A stretch of DNA of 64,000 nucleotides, taken from NCBI GenBank assembly GCA_948146395.1, contig OX411558.1:35024350-35088349 (forward strand), given 5' to 3'. The translations under genes were made by a program, and so were the position numbers. The notes beneath the pieces were generated by a model. It was not told where the DNA came from. It saw only the letters and a program-made list of their open reading frames with translations, and searched no databases. Below are positions 1 to 10,679 of the stretch, one piece after another. Source of the stretch: Fragum whitleyi. Taxonomy: Eukaryota; Mollusca; Bivalvia; Cardiida; Cardiidae. The number at the start of each line of letters is the position of its first letter. The first letter of the stretch is position 1.

Positions 1-931
1 GAAATATGATTGATTCAATGATAAGATATAGTGAAATTCTCTCTTGTCTGTACTTTTCTTGAATCCTTTTCTGTGCAGTTCAAGTTTTTTTGTCTTTGGG
101 ATTTTATACTTGTGCAGGGATGATTCTGGCCTGAAAATTTCATGCACAAAAACGTTGCATTTAACCATTTCTTGTGAGACATTTTAAACACTTTTTTTTT
201 TAATTTTACCAAATCCTTTACCAAATTACATTTTGCTTTGAGATTTTTCTTTCATCAAGCAAGTTTAAATGATATTTCTGAGAGAAAAATGAGAGAATCT
301 CACAATATCAAACCCCAAAATGATCCCTACTTGTAAAAATATAATGGAAAAAGCAGAAATTGCTTGTGACAAGCAATTTCCCCTTTCTCATGATATTTTC
401 TAGCACCAAGGATGGTTTGATCACAAATTGCATCAATCTTTCATCACCATCTTCAACCTGATGCCATTTGGTACAATCTTGATTAAAAATAGAAAAAATA
501 AATAATTATAGTAAAAAAAAAAATGGGAAAGTGTTTTTGAAGAATGTAAGTCAACGCCAGTCTGTGCTTGGATGATATTTTGAAGCCTTGAATCATTGTT
601 TACCCGGGCAAGAACAATATAAATAATTATATTTACCAAGCAAACATGGCGTGGAGAGATAAAATATATATACAAGTTATGATTACTTTGTGTTGGAAGG
701 ATTTGTCTGTGACATATTTTCTTTCTTGGGTTTGAATGTACATTATGAACCTACCACAAATATATTTCCTGTTATTATAATGTCAAGATTGTAAAGGAAG
801 GTCATTGACAAAATTCATAAACATGTTTAAGAAAGTAAGAAATAATGGAAAGTTTGAGTTTTACAATATTTTAATGTGTAATGTGAAAATCTTTTTTCTG
901 TTTATTGATTATCTTTTTTCTATATTTTTAG
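1..931 (+). other. AT-rich non-coding DNA, probable intron of the gene ending at 1734
   Basis: No ORF with coding character is visible on either strand. The stretch ends in a polypyrimidine-rich run and an AG at 930-931, directly before an exon-like open segment, so at least its right part is likely intron. It contains one copy of a dispersed hairpin repeat (about 335-415). That it is intron rather than intergenic is inference. Confidence 0.45.
335..415. repeat. dispersed hairpin repeat, copy 1 (stem GAAATTGCTTG)
   Basis: GAAATTGCTTG is followed by its complement CAAGCAATTTC after a few bases, and the outer arms (AATGGAAAAAGC and TTTCTCATGATATTTTCT) also partly pair. The same design recurs near 4060-4130, 6985-7070, 28825-28905 and 61156-61236. 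It is probably the interior of a small transposon; see 3979-4181, where a copy sits inside terminal repeats flanked by TTAA. Confidence 0.6.
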
Positions 932-985
932 GACAGAAAAAGAAGAAATGACTGGATCAAAGAAAACACTGTACATGTAAGAAAA
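932..985 (+). CDS. internal 18-codon exon of an unidentified gene
   Basis: A T-rich tract ending in AG (930-931) precedes 54 bases that are open in the frame starting GAC AGA, and they are followed by a consensus donor GTAAGT at 986-991. The frame joins in phase 0 to the terminal exon at 1558. The encoded stretch is basic and hydrophilic (DRKRRNDWIKENTVHVRK), as expected of a cytoplasmic or nuclear segment. The product cannot be identified from so little protein. An alternative donor (GTAAGA at 977) would give a shorter exon of 15 codons. The main risk is a chance match of splice consensus in AT-rich DNA. Confidence 0.5.
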
Positions 986-1557
986 GTAAGTGGCTTACTC
1001 ATGGCATTCCCTATCCTCAAGAAATATGTTTACTGCGAGTTAGAATGTTTAGGGAAACAATTTCATGATTGATATAAGAGGATCTTACAATCAAGAAATT
1101 CAAAAACCCAAATGAAGCATTTATCTCATGTAGGCTTCTTCGAATAACAAATCATTTTTATAAGATTGGCTGTTTTAGAGAAAACCCAATTAAAATCACC
1201 TTGGCCTCATTTGGATTGGCATTATTGCTGGTGAGGTATTGGCACTGGCATGACAGACTTTGGCCTTGGTCATATATCTCTGTTGTTATGGCATGTGTGT
1301 TCACCAGCACAAGACCTAAATAGATTATCAATGGGAATAACTCTGACAATATGTTTGCAAGAGTTGTGCCCCCTTTTTGTCTTAAATAATTTTTGTATTT
1401 TCTGGCACCTGCAGTTGAGTGTACACCTATAGATAGTGCTCTTGTTCCTGGTGATTTTATTACCATCTAGGATTTTTCTTCAGAGTATTTAATGGTAAAG
1501 TATTTGGCTCATGTTGCCTTTCTTACCACATTATTACTTTCATATACATTTTCCCAG
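986..1557 (+). other. 572-base intron
   Basis: It starts GTAAGT and ends TTTTCCCAG with a pyrimidine-rich stretch before the AG. It contains a diverged copy (about 1201-1447) of a repeat also seen at 11822-12068 and 34605-34853. No ORF inside has coding character. Confidence 0.5.
1201..1447. repeat. diverged member of a 250-bp dispersed repeat ending TGCTCTTGTT
   Basis: It shares the succession 'ttggcct/ttgttggc', a GTTCACC segment, 'gagttgtgcccccttttt', a cytosine-rich 'gcacctgcag' segment and the 3' end 'gtgctcttgtt' with the copies at 11822-12068 and 34605-34853, in the same orientation. It is much more diverged than those two, so it is an older insertion. It explains the long opposite-strand open frame over this region, which is not a gene. 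Confidence 0.6.
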
Positions 1558-1734
1558 GACAGAGATCTGGCGCATGATGAAGACAAAAGACCGGTGGTCA
1601 GTAATAGGCCTGAGGTGAACTCAAAACCTGCGACATTGGACCCCAGCGAGTATCTGGAGCCGATAAACAGGCGATCTAGTCCACACAATCAAATACAACC
1701 ACTCAATCATAGAACAAGTACCAGTGTAGCTTAA
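1558..1734 (+). CDS. terminal coding exon (C-terminus) of an unidentified gene
   Basis: A clear 3' splice site (TTTTCCCAG, ending 1557) opens a 58-codon reading frame plus TAA at 1732-1734. Base composition rises well above the flanks and codon use looks constrained, unlike the surrounding AT-rich DNA. The encoded tail is hydrophilic and charged, rich in Asp, Glu, Arg, Pro and Ser, with a single tyrosine in the context PSEYLEPINRR, which resembles SH2-binding tyrosines in cytoplasmic tails of receptors or adaptors (inference only). No transmembrane segment or domain is visible. An in-frame ATG at 1492 lies in the intron and is not a believable start. The rest of the gene is off the left edge. 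Confidence 0.65.
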   Translation, partial: DRDLAHDEDKRPVVSNRPEVNSKPATLDPSEYLEPINRRSSPHNQIQPLNHRTSTSVA

Positions 1735-1748
1735 CCTTTGTTGTTATA

Positions 1749-1754
1749 AATAAA
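1749..1754 (+). promoter_or_regulatory. poly(A) signal AATAAA of the upstream gene
   Basis: AATAAA lies 15 bases after the stop codon at 1732-1734, which would give a very short 3' UTR. Other AATAAA motifs occur further right in this AT-rich DNA, so the actual cleavage site is uncertain. Confidence 0.4.
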
Positions 1755-3978
1755 CCCCATAAATATGACATAACAATCAAAGAGCTTAAAACACTGGATA
1801 TACCTAATGATTGTTGGTTGATATCATAATTGAGATTGAAATCCATCCTGTGTTCAGGAGGACAGAATGGTGCAACTGTTCTAAAATTATACCCAGCTTT
1901 GTACGCAAATGTTTGTGCAAAGTGGGGTTTCATTTGCAAATGGTTTACACTATTTTGTCATACTGAACTTGGGCTGGTTGAAGGGACAATCATGTGGTTT
2001 AGACTAAGAACAGACTGCAATTAGCTGCAGGCTGATCATGGTCTTTACCTCCTTTCCAAAAAGAAATATTTAAGGTTTAGTATGGTGAATTACTTCCTAG
2101 CTCTGCAAATTTCAGAAAATTACTCTTTAATGCTCACAAATTCAGAAAGGTTACTCGTAATTTTGTACTAAATTTTGCAATGATAATTTGGTTCAAAGGT
2201 CATGTTTATTTTGTAATTAGTTTCACCTACATTTGAGGATAATATCCTCTTATCGATCATGAAACTTATTGCTAAGAGTGAATAACCTTTGATTTGAGGA
2301 AACTGCCTTAAATAATTAATGGGAGGAGGCAATGTAAGAATGAGAGGCAATTAAAAGGGAAAATACTGTAAACCATTAAAATACTCAAACTTATTCAGGG
2401 ATAATTACAAATGAGTATATGAGATTCATTATAACTATATGCAATAAAAATACCTAAGATATTTTATCAATAAATTCTATTAAACCAAGAGCTAAATGGA
2501 GATCGGGATTTACTGTCTAAATAATGTGTACTGGGAATTGGGTATTCTAGGCAGTGTTTTATTTCACGAAAATTCAGAACCGATTAGAAATTGGAAATCA
2601 AGAATATTGCTAATTTTTTGTATGATAAAAAGAATTTAAAGAACCAATGGATGTCCCAGTGCAGACAAAGGTTATTAGTATTTGTACAGGTTCTGATGAC
2701 ATTTTTGTACTCTTACATTGTAGTGTTACTCTGGCTTAAATATCCCCTTGCAAATGTGTCAGTTAGACTTTAAGACGCAAAAATCGATTGACACAAAATA
2801 ACCAGATTTGGTAGTAGTAATGATGTATGTGATGTATGTAATGATTGGACCCACCAGTTAAATCTACTAGCTGCAATATTGCATGAAAATCAAAAGGCTG
2901 GAAATGATGGAAACTCTTACTGCTGGTCAATTTTCATCGGAAAAACTAAATCTATTGACAATTCTTGTTTGAAAGTGACAAACAGGTGGTGAGGACTAAA
3001 ATCAGACTGCACATATGTGCAAGGGTTAAGATAGCTGAAGTCTTTTTTTCATTTCATAGCATCGATTTTTGTTTTATTTTTTTTAAACTTTTCTGAATAA
3101 AGGACAATCAAGACAATATATGGTTTGAAAATGTGACTTGTCAAACAAAAAAGGACCATAAAGGAATGTTTGGAAATTATAGAGAAGTATTGAACCATGC
3201 ATGGATTGAATCTAGAATGGTTGAGCTAGCTTACAATTTGTTCTAATTACTATTTCTGAAAAAAAAAAAAACCTTGTAGATATGATGTCATTGTCAAAAG
3301 AATAACTTAATGAAATTCCATAATGGTCCCTTTTTGAAAGATGGGTCCCAAATTAATACCAGATTCTTTTGTGCATTTATTATTCTGTAAAATAATATTT
3401 TTCTTGTATATATATTTGTATCTACAGCAATTTTGTACAAAAAAGAATTGTCAGTTCCAGGACTGAGGTTATAATTCATTTCTGTACTCAACTGAGAATT
3501 AACTCAAAATTCTCAGTTGAGCACAGAAAATATTTAATATTTAGTTTGTAAGGAGACCTTGTGGTATAAAAAGTATATTTTGATTCATTTCTCATTTTAC
3601 AAATTTTAATAGATTATGATCATATTCATGTGTTATTGTGAATTAACTTATTCCAATTTTTTTAAAGGGAAAGGTTTATAAACTTAAATAAATTACTTTT
3701 AGTTTTGTAGATGAAATTGTTAAACAACACACACACACACAAGAAAAACAACAAAACTGTGATTAGTGTTTTTATTATTAATAATTTTCTTGTTTATGAT
3801 TTATACAAGGAACTTCATTTTCCTCAAGAATCCCATGACAAATAACAAACTTCATTAATATTATTTATAGTGTTTTGTTTATATTTACTGTGTTTTATAT
3901 GTGGATGTAGATTTTCTATTAACTAATCAGTTAACCTTTGTTTTTTCTGTGAGAATATTTTGTACTGATGTTCTTCTG
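1755..3978. other. intergenic AT-rich DNA with degenerate repeat fragments
   Basis: No gene is visible. At about 1840-1965 lies a reverse-oriented, diverged copy of a repeat seen at 16780-16905 and 40545-40670. Fragments with 'agactgca...gcaggctgatcatggtct' (1996-2050) and 'cagactgcacatatgtgcaagggtta' (about 3004-3030) are pieces of a dispersed hairpin repeat also found at about 10190, 13000, 18250, 35800 and 45130. A short (CA)n run is at 3725-3741. Confidence 0.5.
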
Positions 3979-4181
3979 TTAACCCTTTCTTGTTTGCAAG
4001 AATTTTTGATATACCCTCAGAGCATGTAGATGACCATGAAACAAAGCCACTCTAAGTGGTAGAAAATATTGTGGAAAAGCAGAAATTGCTTGTACCATGC
4101 AATTTCTTCTGTTGTGCAATATTTTCTCAAGTAAAGAGTTACAGGGACATATAATCCCGAGACTGCCTAGGAAAGGGTTAA
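3979..4181. mobile_element. piggyBac-type MITE, 195 bp, flanked by TTAA
   Basis: TTAA at 3979-3982 and 4178-4181 flank an element that begins CCCTTTCTTG and ends CTAGGAAAGGG, so the outer 8 bases are an inverted repeat. The interior is a long palindrome around GAAATTGCTTG/GCAATTTC. TTAA target duplications are the hallmark of piggyBac transposition. There is no coding capacity, so the element is non-autonomous. Confidence 0.65.
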
Positions 4182-5210
4182 TAGAAATTGCATTTTGTTG
4201 ACTTTTTTATTTTCAAAAAGAAAGAAAAAAAAATGATTTGCATTTAAAGAGTTCTTTGAATTTTATGTTTATAGTTAAAGGTACATGTATTTGCAATTAA
4301 GCAGAAAATAATTATTGTAAAGATTTTAATGTACTTGTGTTGAAGTAGACATTTCAGATTGTTATAAGAAATATAAAAGACTTTGATATTTCTCAAGGGT
4401 AGTTTTAGAATTGCTACTCAAATTCCGAGTTTTTGACATATCTTTTTGTAATACTCATGATTTATATAGGGCACTTCACAATATCTGAAAAAATATATAA
4501 CAAATCTATATTGATATTATTTATGATGGCCATGATTTATCCTCTTTATTATAGATAAATGTAGGTTCTGCATTAGCTAATTGACCGGCCTTGTTTTAGA
4601 CTATTGTGTTATATTTATTGATGTCATGTAGAAATGGGTAAATGTCAAGGAACCAGTGATTCAGGGCCTTGTATGGTCTCTTTGTCAAAAACACTAAATA
4701 TAATGGGCTACAAAAAAGCAAATGCTGAAGAATTGTTGCTTTATATGGTTTCCTAAGGCTGTTGCATATTAGCTAAATCTTTCATGTTGTAATTGATAAA
4801 TATTAAAAGGGAGGGATTCTTGTCTATTTGAAAAAGGCAGGATTCTCATTTTATTCTTTTTGTTTGTATCGAGAGATTCATCTTTATGAAACATCTCCAA
4901 TCAAGTATCATATCATTTTATCAGAACACTGATATGCCCTTTTTTAATGAATTTATGAATCTGAATTAAGTAAGCTGCACCCATAGTGCTGATGGTAATT
5001 GATAATCATAGACCTATGTTGGTACCAGCTGGAGGCTAGGGTAGTATGTAATGGTAGTACTGGTGTGAGAAATACCAGGAATCCAGTGTTAGGTGCTTCA
5101 GCCGCTGCAATATAACTGAAAAAAAAATGTTGAAAGGGGATTAAAACCAAATTTAAGACAAAAGGCCTCAGACTCCTAACCATTGGGTACCTGGTTAAAT
5201 CCCTGGTTTT
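4182..5210. other. intergenic, no feature recognised
   Basis: The stretch is AT-rich with T and A runs. Its right part (about 4970-5200) is less AT-rich and gives part of a 120-codon open frame on the minus strand, but that frame runs into the transposon at 5211-5481, has no domain and is rejected as a gene. Confidence 0.5.
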
Positions 5211-5481
5211 AGCATATATGTGACCTGTCACTCGAAAAGGGACTATCCGGGAATTTTGTAAACTGAATTTTTGAAAAAAAGAGATTTGATCAAGCATAGG
5301 TCGAACAGAAGTCACATTTCAATTTTTTTTTCACTGGAAGGTAGATTGATCATTCTAGATTCAGAAAATAAGCACGGCCCAAGAGAGTTTTGACCCTAGT
5401 CAGTCTGCACAGTCTGACTAGGGTCGACACTTTACACACTACCCAGATGTTCCCTTTTTTGAGTTACGGGTCACATATTCT
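5211..5481. mobile_element. MITE with terminal repeats TGTGACCYGT, about 271 bp
   Basis: The left end (ATATGTGACCTGTCACTCG) and the reverse complement of the right end (ATATGTGACCCGTAACTCA) match over about 37 bases with few differences. An inner hairpin, GACCCTAGTCAGTCTGCAC with AGTCTGACTAGGGTC, sits near 5391-5424. The same family occurs, rearranged, at 24166-24590 and 56474-56870. The target duplication is not clear. Confidence 0.65.
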
Positions 5482-8030
5482 TTTGCACATTTGTCTTTCA
5501 CCACTGGTTAGAGAAGTACCAGGAAGCCATTTTCCCAAAGTTCGCAATTTGTTTTGAATGAAATTTATTTAAGTAAGATAAGGATTAAATGCTGTGAAAA
5601 CCTGTTCAAAGAAACCTGTTTTGTCCCTTTTTACACGACAAAAATCTTTCATCTAATTCACAAGAACTTAGAAGTGGATTATTTGATTAACTCCATTTTA
5701 TTTCCCCAATATAATAAATGATCATGTTTCCTTGCCGTCTGTGATAAAATAACATACAAGAATAAATTGAGGCTATTTCAACTTCATCTAGTATTTGAAA
5801 TTCATCAGCTTGTATTTTGAATTATTCAGGATTATTTTTTGTTCTTATCTGATCGATCATTCTTGAATTTGTGCATTTTGTATTATTTGAAATCTCCTTA
5901 TAGATTTGAAAATCATGACTTCGTTTTTGAATTATTCAAGATAATTTTCTATTTATCTTTTTTTCTCATGATTGATTCATCAGTATTAATCAGAGCCACA
6001 GAATTGATGGCCTTTTTTGGATTTTATATCAAAGTATTTAAATGATAATAGCTGAAATCCAATGTTTTTGGTACTCATTGGAATTGTCTTGTTGAGGCAA
6101 TTTAAATGAGTACCCACAATGTAAGTTTTAATTGAGAAATACAGAAGTAATGATTTTAGACTGGCTTTACCCCCGCTGATCCGTACCTGTATAATTTTCA
6201 ACACAGAAAATTATTTTCTTTATTCAGATATTCAAACTAAGATATTATTTATGAGTTGATATATATGCTTAATCTTTATGGAACTTTTTAGAAATGTACA
6301 ATTAAGTAAAATTTTCAGATAGTTCTACAAAATGATATACTCAAAAATATGATTTTATTAAGAAGGGTATTTGTAAACATATTAAATAAATGATCCCTTT
6401 CCCATTTTCTCAAATTTTATAAGGTTCTTATTGTAAAAGGATGCAGAGAACAGTGAAAATTGGGAAGAAAATTAAAAATAGTGCACTGTAGGAAATATTA
6501 TGGAAAAAAGGAGAAAAATCAAGCTTTATCTCCTTTTTCTTTGGTATTTAAGTAATTTAGGAAATATAAAGGAAAGGGCTAATAAAACCTTTATTCATAG
6601 ATATTGGGCTATATCAATAATTGATCAGTGCAAAGTATTAGTACCTTCCCTTATATTCATAGGCAGCTTAAACTGTTTGAAACTGAGCCATCAAATTATT
6701 GTCTATTGATAGTTCAGAATGGTTTTTAATACTCAAATACTTGAACTAAGGAAATTATATGTAAGAAGAAAACTTAAATTGCTTTTCTCATTAATACAAA
6801 ATAAAACACATTTAAACTAAAAAAAATATCTTGATTTTTTATGCAGGAAAACCTGTGTAAATGACACCACTTGGGAGTTTTAGCTGTCTAATCCAGATTT
6901 TACAAAACAAACAGTTATGCACTCATTCAATTCCAAATAAATTCAAGAGTTTATTCATGCTGTGAATTTGAAAAATGAATGCAAGATATTGTAGGAAACA
7001 TTGAGGAAAAGAGAGAAATTGCTTGAAACAAGCAATTTCTTTTTTTTCCTTGAATGTTTTCTCACTTTAATAGCTGAAAAAATTAGCTTGTGTGAAAATG
7101 GTAACAGAAAAATGTAGAAAAAAAATCTTATTCTATTTTGGAAATAATATAGTTTTTCTTGTTTTCTGAGAATTATTTGCAATGTTTTAAAAATTTGATT
7201 TTAAGACTTTTATCAATTTTATTGTCATTTAAGCAGGATCACCTGGTTAAGCGATCTTTCTGATTTGTCAGGTTTGCATTTAAAAAGAGATTTTTCTATA
7301 TTGTCTTGTTTAATTTGCAAAGATTTATATTTTATTTTTTTGATGTGCCTTCAGTATTTATCATTTTAACTGTGATATATGTTTTGATATTCAAATGTTT
7401 ACCATATTTTATTCAGATCTTTTTTTTCAATTATACTTTTAGCTGTTGTTTTAAGAAAATCTAAGTTTGACTATATGCCTTGGCGTTGATGGTGATTTAA
7501 TGTTGAGATTCACATGAAATTTTGTGATCAACATGCTGGTTTTCAATAGACAAACTTGGAAATCATATAATGAAATGCTTAGGTGAGGGTTCCTTTAAAT
7601 ACCTGAAACAATTCTGATATAAATACAAAAGACTAGAAAAATTTTGATTCTTAAAATATTAATCCAGTCCCAAGTTCAAGATTAAAATGTTCACATAAAT
7701 GTTTAAGAATTGATATCCATCTTTGATCTTGCCATAGAGGGTCCATTTTATAAATTCTCACAAACAGATTTCCATCCTAAAAACAATACCATTTTAAAAT
7801 AATTTTTGATATTTTCTCTTCCTTAATGCTTTTCTGCATTAAACTCATAAACTCAGCCCCTAATAAGTGGAATGATGAAAAACTTGTTTACGGCTTTTGT
7901 TCATTCACCCTATTTGAAGTCATCGAAACAGAGCCAAATAGGTGAAGTAACCTTGAATGCTGCAAGCACGTGCAAAATGACAAACTTTAGTAAAATTTGT
8001 CTTAAAAATAACTATATTTTGTCTAATTTT
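5482..8030. other. intergenic AT-rich DNA with one hairpin repeat
   Basis: No coding region is visible. A hairpin repeat of the GAAATTGCTTG family lies at about 6985-7070 (GAAATTGCTTGAAACAAGC core) and a weak relative at about 6485-6550. Otherwise only A and T runs. Confidence 0.55.
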
Positions 8031-9158
8031 TATACGCCGACGCCGGAGGCGAACGTTTATTGGCGTCATCTTCTCCGTCTGTCCGTCCGTCCGTCCGTCC
8101 GTCCATCCGTCTGTACGTCCGTCCACTTTTCTTGTCAACGCAACTCCTCCTAAACTTCTGGCTGGATCTTTTTGAAACTTGGTCAATGTTATCATCTCAA
8201 TTGGTAGATGTGCATGAAGAAAGGATTTTACGGTTCGTTGATTTTTGCCTGAGTTATGCCCCTTGATAACTTAGTCTCTGGGTCCAATTTTCTTGTCAAC
8301 ACAACTCCTCCTTAGTTTCTGGCTGTATCTTCTTGAAACTTGGTCAATGTTATCACCTCAATTGGTAGATGTGCATGAAGGAAGGATTTTACGGTTCGTT
8401 GATTTTTGCCTGAGTTATGCCCCTTGATAACTTAGTCTCTGGGTCCACTTTTCTTGTCAATGCAACTCCTCCTAGGTTTCTGGCTGGATCTTCTTGAAAC
8501 TTGTCAATGTTATCACCTCAATTGGTAGATGTGCATGAAGGAATGATTTTATGGTTCGTTGATTTTTGCCTGAGTTATGCCCCTTAATATCTTAGTCTCT
8601 GGGGCTTATTGCCTCAGTTATGCCCCCTTAAAATTTAGTCTCTGGGGCTTATTGAAATTGCAGCCTTGTGAATGCAACTCTTCTTAAGTTTCTGGCTGGA
8701 TCTAAATGAAACTTGGTGGATGTTATAACTGAAATTGGTAGATGAGCATAAAGTAAGGATTTTATGGTTCATTAATTTTACCCTTAATTATGCTCCCTTA
8801 AAACTTAGTAGCTAGGGCTTATTGAAATTGCAGCCTTTTGAACACAACTCCTCCTTACTTTTTTGTCTTTATTTAAATGATACTTGGTCAATGTCATCAC
8901 CATAATTTGTAGATGTACATGGATCAAGGATTTTATGGCTCATTTATTTCCCTGAATTATGCCCCCTTAAAACTTAGTGCCTGGGGCTTATTGAAATTGC
9001 AGCCTTGTGAAGGCAACTCCTCCAAACTTTTTATCTTGATTTAAATGAAACTTGGTCATTTTCAATTTGGTTCTGTCAAAATAAGTAGTGTCTACAATTA
9101 TTTTTGTGAAACAGCAGCAAAGTGGCGGCGTATTTTGTGACGATGGCACTCTTGTTTC
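8031..9158. mobile_element. 1.1-kb dispersed element with six internal units of 160-210 bp
   Basis: It begins TACGCCGACGCCGGAGG and ends near AGTGGCGGCGTATTTTGTG..CTCTTGTTT, an imperfect inverted match of the ends (TACGCCG/CGGCGTA). A (TCCG)n run (8078-8104) follows the left end. Inside, a unit containing AACTCCTCCT, 'ttctggctggatct', 'gaaacttggtcaatgttat', GGTAGATG and 'gagttatgcccc' recurs with starts near 8142, 8302, 8463, 8674, 8846 and 9013, becoming more degenerate rightwards. Both strands show only short open frames driven by the repeat. I know the style from bivalve genomes but cannot name the family. Confidence 0.65.
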
Positions 9159-9164
9159 ATAAAG

Positions 9165-9335
9165 AAATAGATAAATTGTTTGGGTTTTTTTAGTAAAATT
9201 GATTGATATTTTATTCCATGAATAATAAAAGCTATTTTTTCACTTGTGAAAATATAGCTTTTGTTGTTCACTCAATGAAATATATATTAATCTTACACTG
9301 AAACAAATGATTATCTTCTATATTCTGTACTCAAG
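9165..9335. mobile_element. foldback element of the AACAAAAGCTAT family, copy 1
   Basis: The sequence is a long imperfect palindrome centred on AAAAGCTATTTTTTCACTTG / GTGAAAATATAGCTTTTGTT, with outer arms that pair an ATTGTTTG segment with CAAATGATTATC. Further copies are at 15265-15432, 15880-16035, 38336-38515 and 38958-39070 (the last split by an insertion). No coding capacity. Confidence 0.65.
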
Positions 9336-10124
9336 GCTGATGAATGTGAAGGATTTCTGGACTATTAACATTGAAAATGTTTGACAATCATTCAAAATAT
9401 GACAAATCCAGGACTCTAAACAGACAGTTCAACGGTCCATGGAGAATTTAGATAAACGAGATTTTGATCTGCTGTACTGTTTGTGTGTTATGAAGGAATC
9501 ATTAACAATACATCTAGTTCACGGCCATTGGTAATAGAATTCTTGAAATTTTGATACTGGTCTAAGATATTTATATGAAGAGAATATTTTTTTGAATTCA
9601 TAAACTTAAATCCTTATCACACTGTTTGAATATGCAAGGTGGATTCACACACATGAGTGATTTTGTGTGATGATCTTCACTGTTTTTTTTTTAGAAAATA
9701 TAATGCAAATGATATGAAATTTTGTGGCATCGCTATTATAACTGAAGACATTCATTTAAAACTTGGAATATTTGTTCAAAAGTATTTTGTTTGTTGAGAC
9801 CAATTTTGTCATGGCTAATAATACTATTATTGTATATATATATGGCATTCCGTCCAAATATGTAATATAAAACTAGAAAAAGTCAACTCCTAGATAATAT
9901 CGACTTATATTTCCTTGTAAGTTATCAAACAATTAGAATGAAAGCAGTATAGTAAAAAAAAAAAAAAAATCCACTTAGCAGTTGAAAATATTTTGATAAA
10001 TGTGCGGATGAAGCATTGATATTCTGTTGAACAAATACTCAACGTTATTATGATTGACATTTCTTATTGTATCATCAAATTCGTGTACGATAGAATTATG
10101 TACCAGGCTAAAACCTAGTGTGTC
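9336..10124. other. intergenic, degenerate foldback fragments
   Basis: At about 9550-9690 the sequence resembles a degenerate member of the foldback family seen at 20570-20930 and 41150-41320 (AAGAGAATATTT, then GGTGGATTCACACACATGAG). No gene seen. A run of A is at 9955-9969. Confidence 0.4.
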
Positions 10125-10369
10125 TTAACCCTTGTCATGCTGCAACTGGAATATTCCTGCTTTGTCAGGAGCTAAAGACAAACATCAGCCTGCACAAAAA
10201 GTGCAGTCTGATGTTAGTCTACACCACCTGTTTCTCGCTTTCAATCTAGAATTGTCAATGGACTTAGTTTTTCAAATAAAAATTGACCTCCAGTTGGCAC
10301 TTTCAGTGCTTGCCCTTTGAGTTTGATGAAAGTTCTTAGCCAAAATTTATTCAGCTTGACAAGGGTTAA
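10125..10369. mobile_element. piggyBac-type MITE, 237 bp, flanked by TTAA
   Basis: TTAA at 10125-10128 and 10366-10369 flank CCCTTGTCATGCTG on the left and CAGCTTGACAAGGG on the right, a 14-base terminal inverted repeat with one gap or mismatch. It contains an inner hairpin near CAGCCTGCACAAAAAGTGCA. No coding capacity. Related termini are at 3983-4177. Confidence 0.7.
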
Positions 10370-10548
10370 TTTATTATTTTCCAATCGGGTTAATTTCCTC
10401 ATTCCCTGGACAACGTCAATGGTGACGCTATGTAATCGCTTAAGTTAATCTTTCTAGCATTACTTTGACCAATTCATACGTTAATTAATTTCCGCTAGCA
10501 TTACCAATAGTCCGATTTCAAGAGTGTGAATTACACTGCCCCACTTCC

Positions 10549-10679
10549 TTAAGGTAGAAGACGCGTAACTTTTACTACCGGTGTTAACCGAGGTTTTCTA
10601 ATTAGGAAACTTCGGTTAACATCGTGAAAGATCATGAGTTCTCAAATGTCGCTGAACTATTACGGTTCCACTACCTTAA
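10549..10679. mobile_element. piggyBac-type MITE, 123 bp, GGTAG ends and TTAA target sites
   Basis: TTAA at 10549-10552 and 10676-10679 flank GGTAGAAGACGCGTAAC and, at the other end, GTTCCACTACC. The centre is a strong hairpin, GTTAACCGAGGTTTTC with GAAACTTCGGTTAAC (10583-10621). GGTAG ends plus TTAA are shared with the 765-bp elements at 42729 and 44273, so they may have been mobilised by a related transposase (inference). Confidence 0.6.

Noticed and set aside
1158..1466. 102-codon minus-strand open frame
   Set aside because: It lies within an intronic dispersed repeat that has relatives at 11822 and 34605 with broken frames.
4953..5315. 120-codon open frame on the minus strand
   Set aside because: It runs into the MITE at 5211-5481, has no domain or coding-like composition and no splice context.
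8078..8104. (TCCG)n run as a CRISPR or satellite array
   Set aside because: A short simple repeat at the left end of a dispersed element, in a eukaryotic genome; no spacers.
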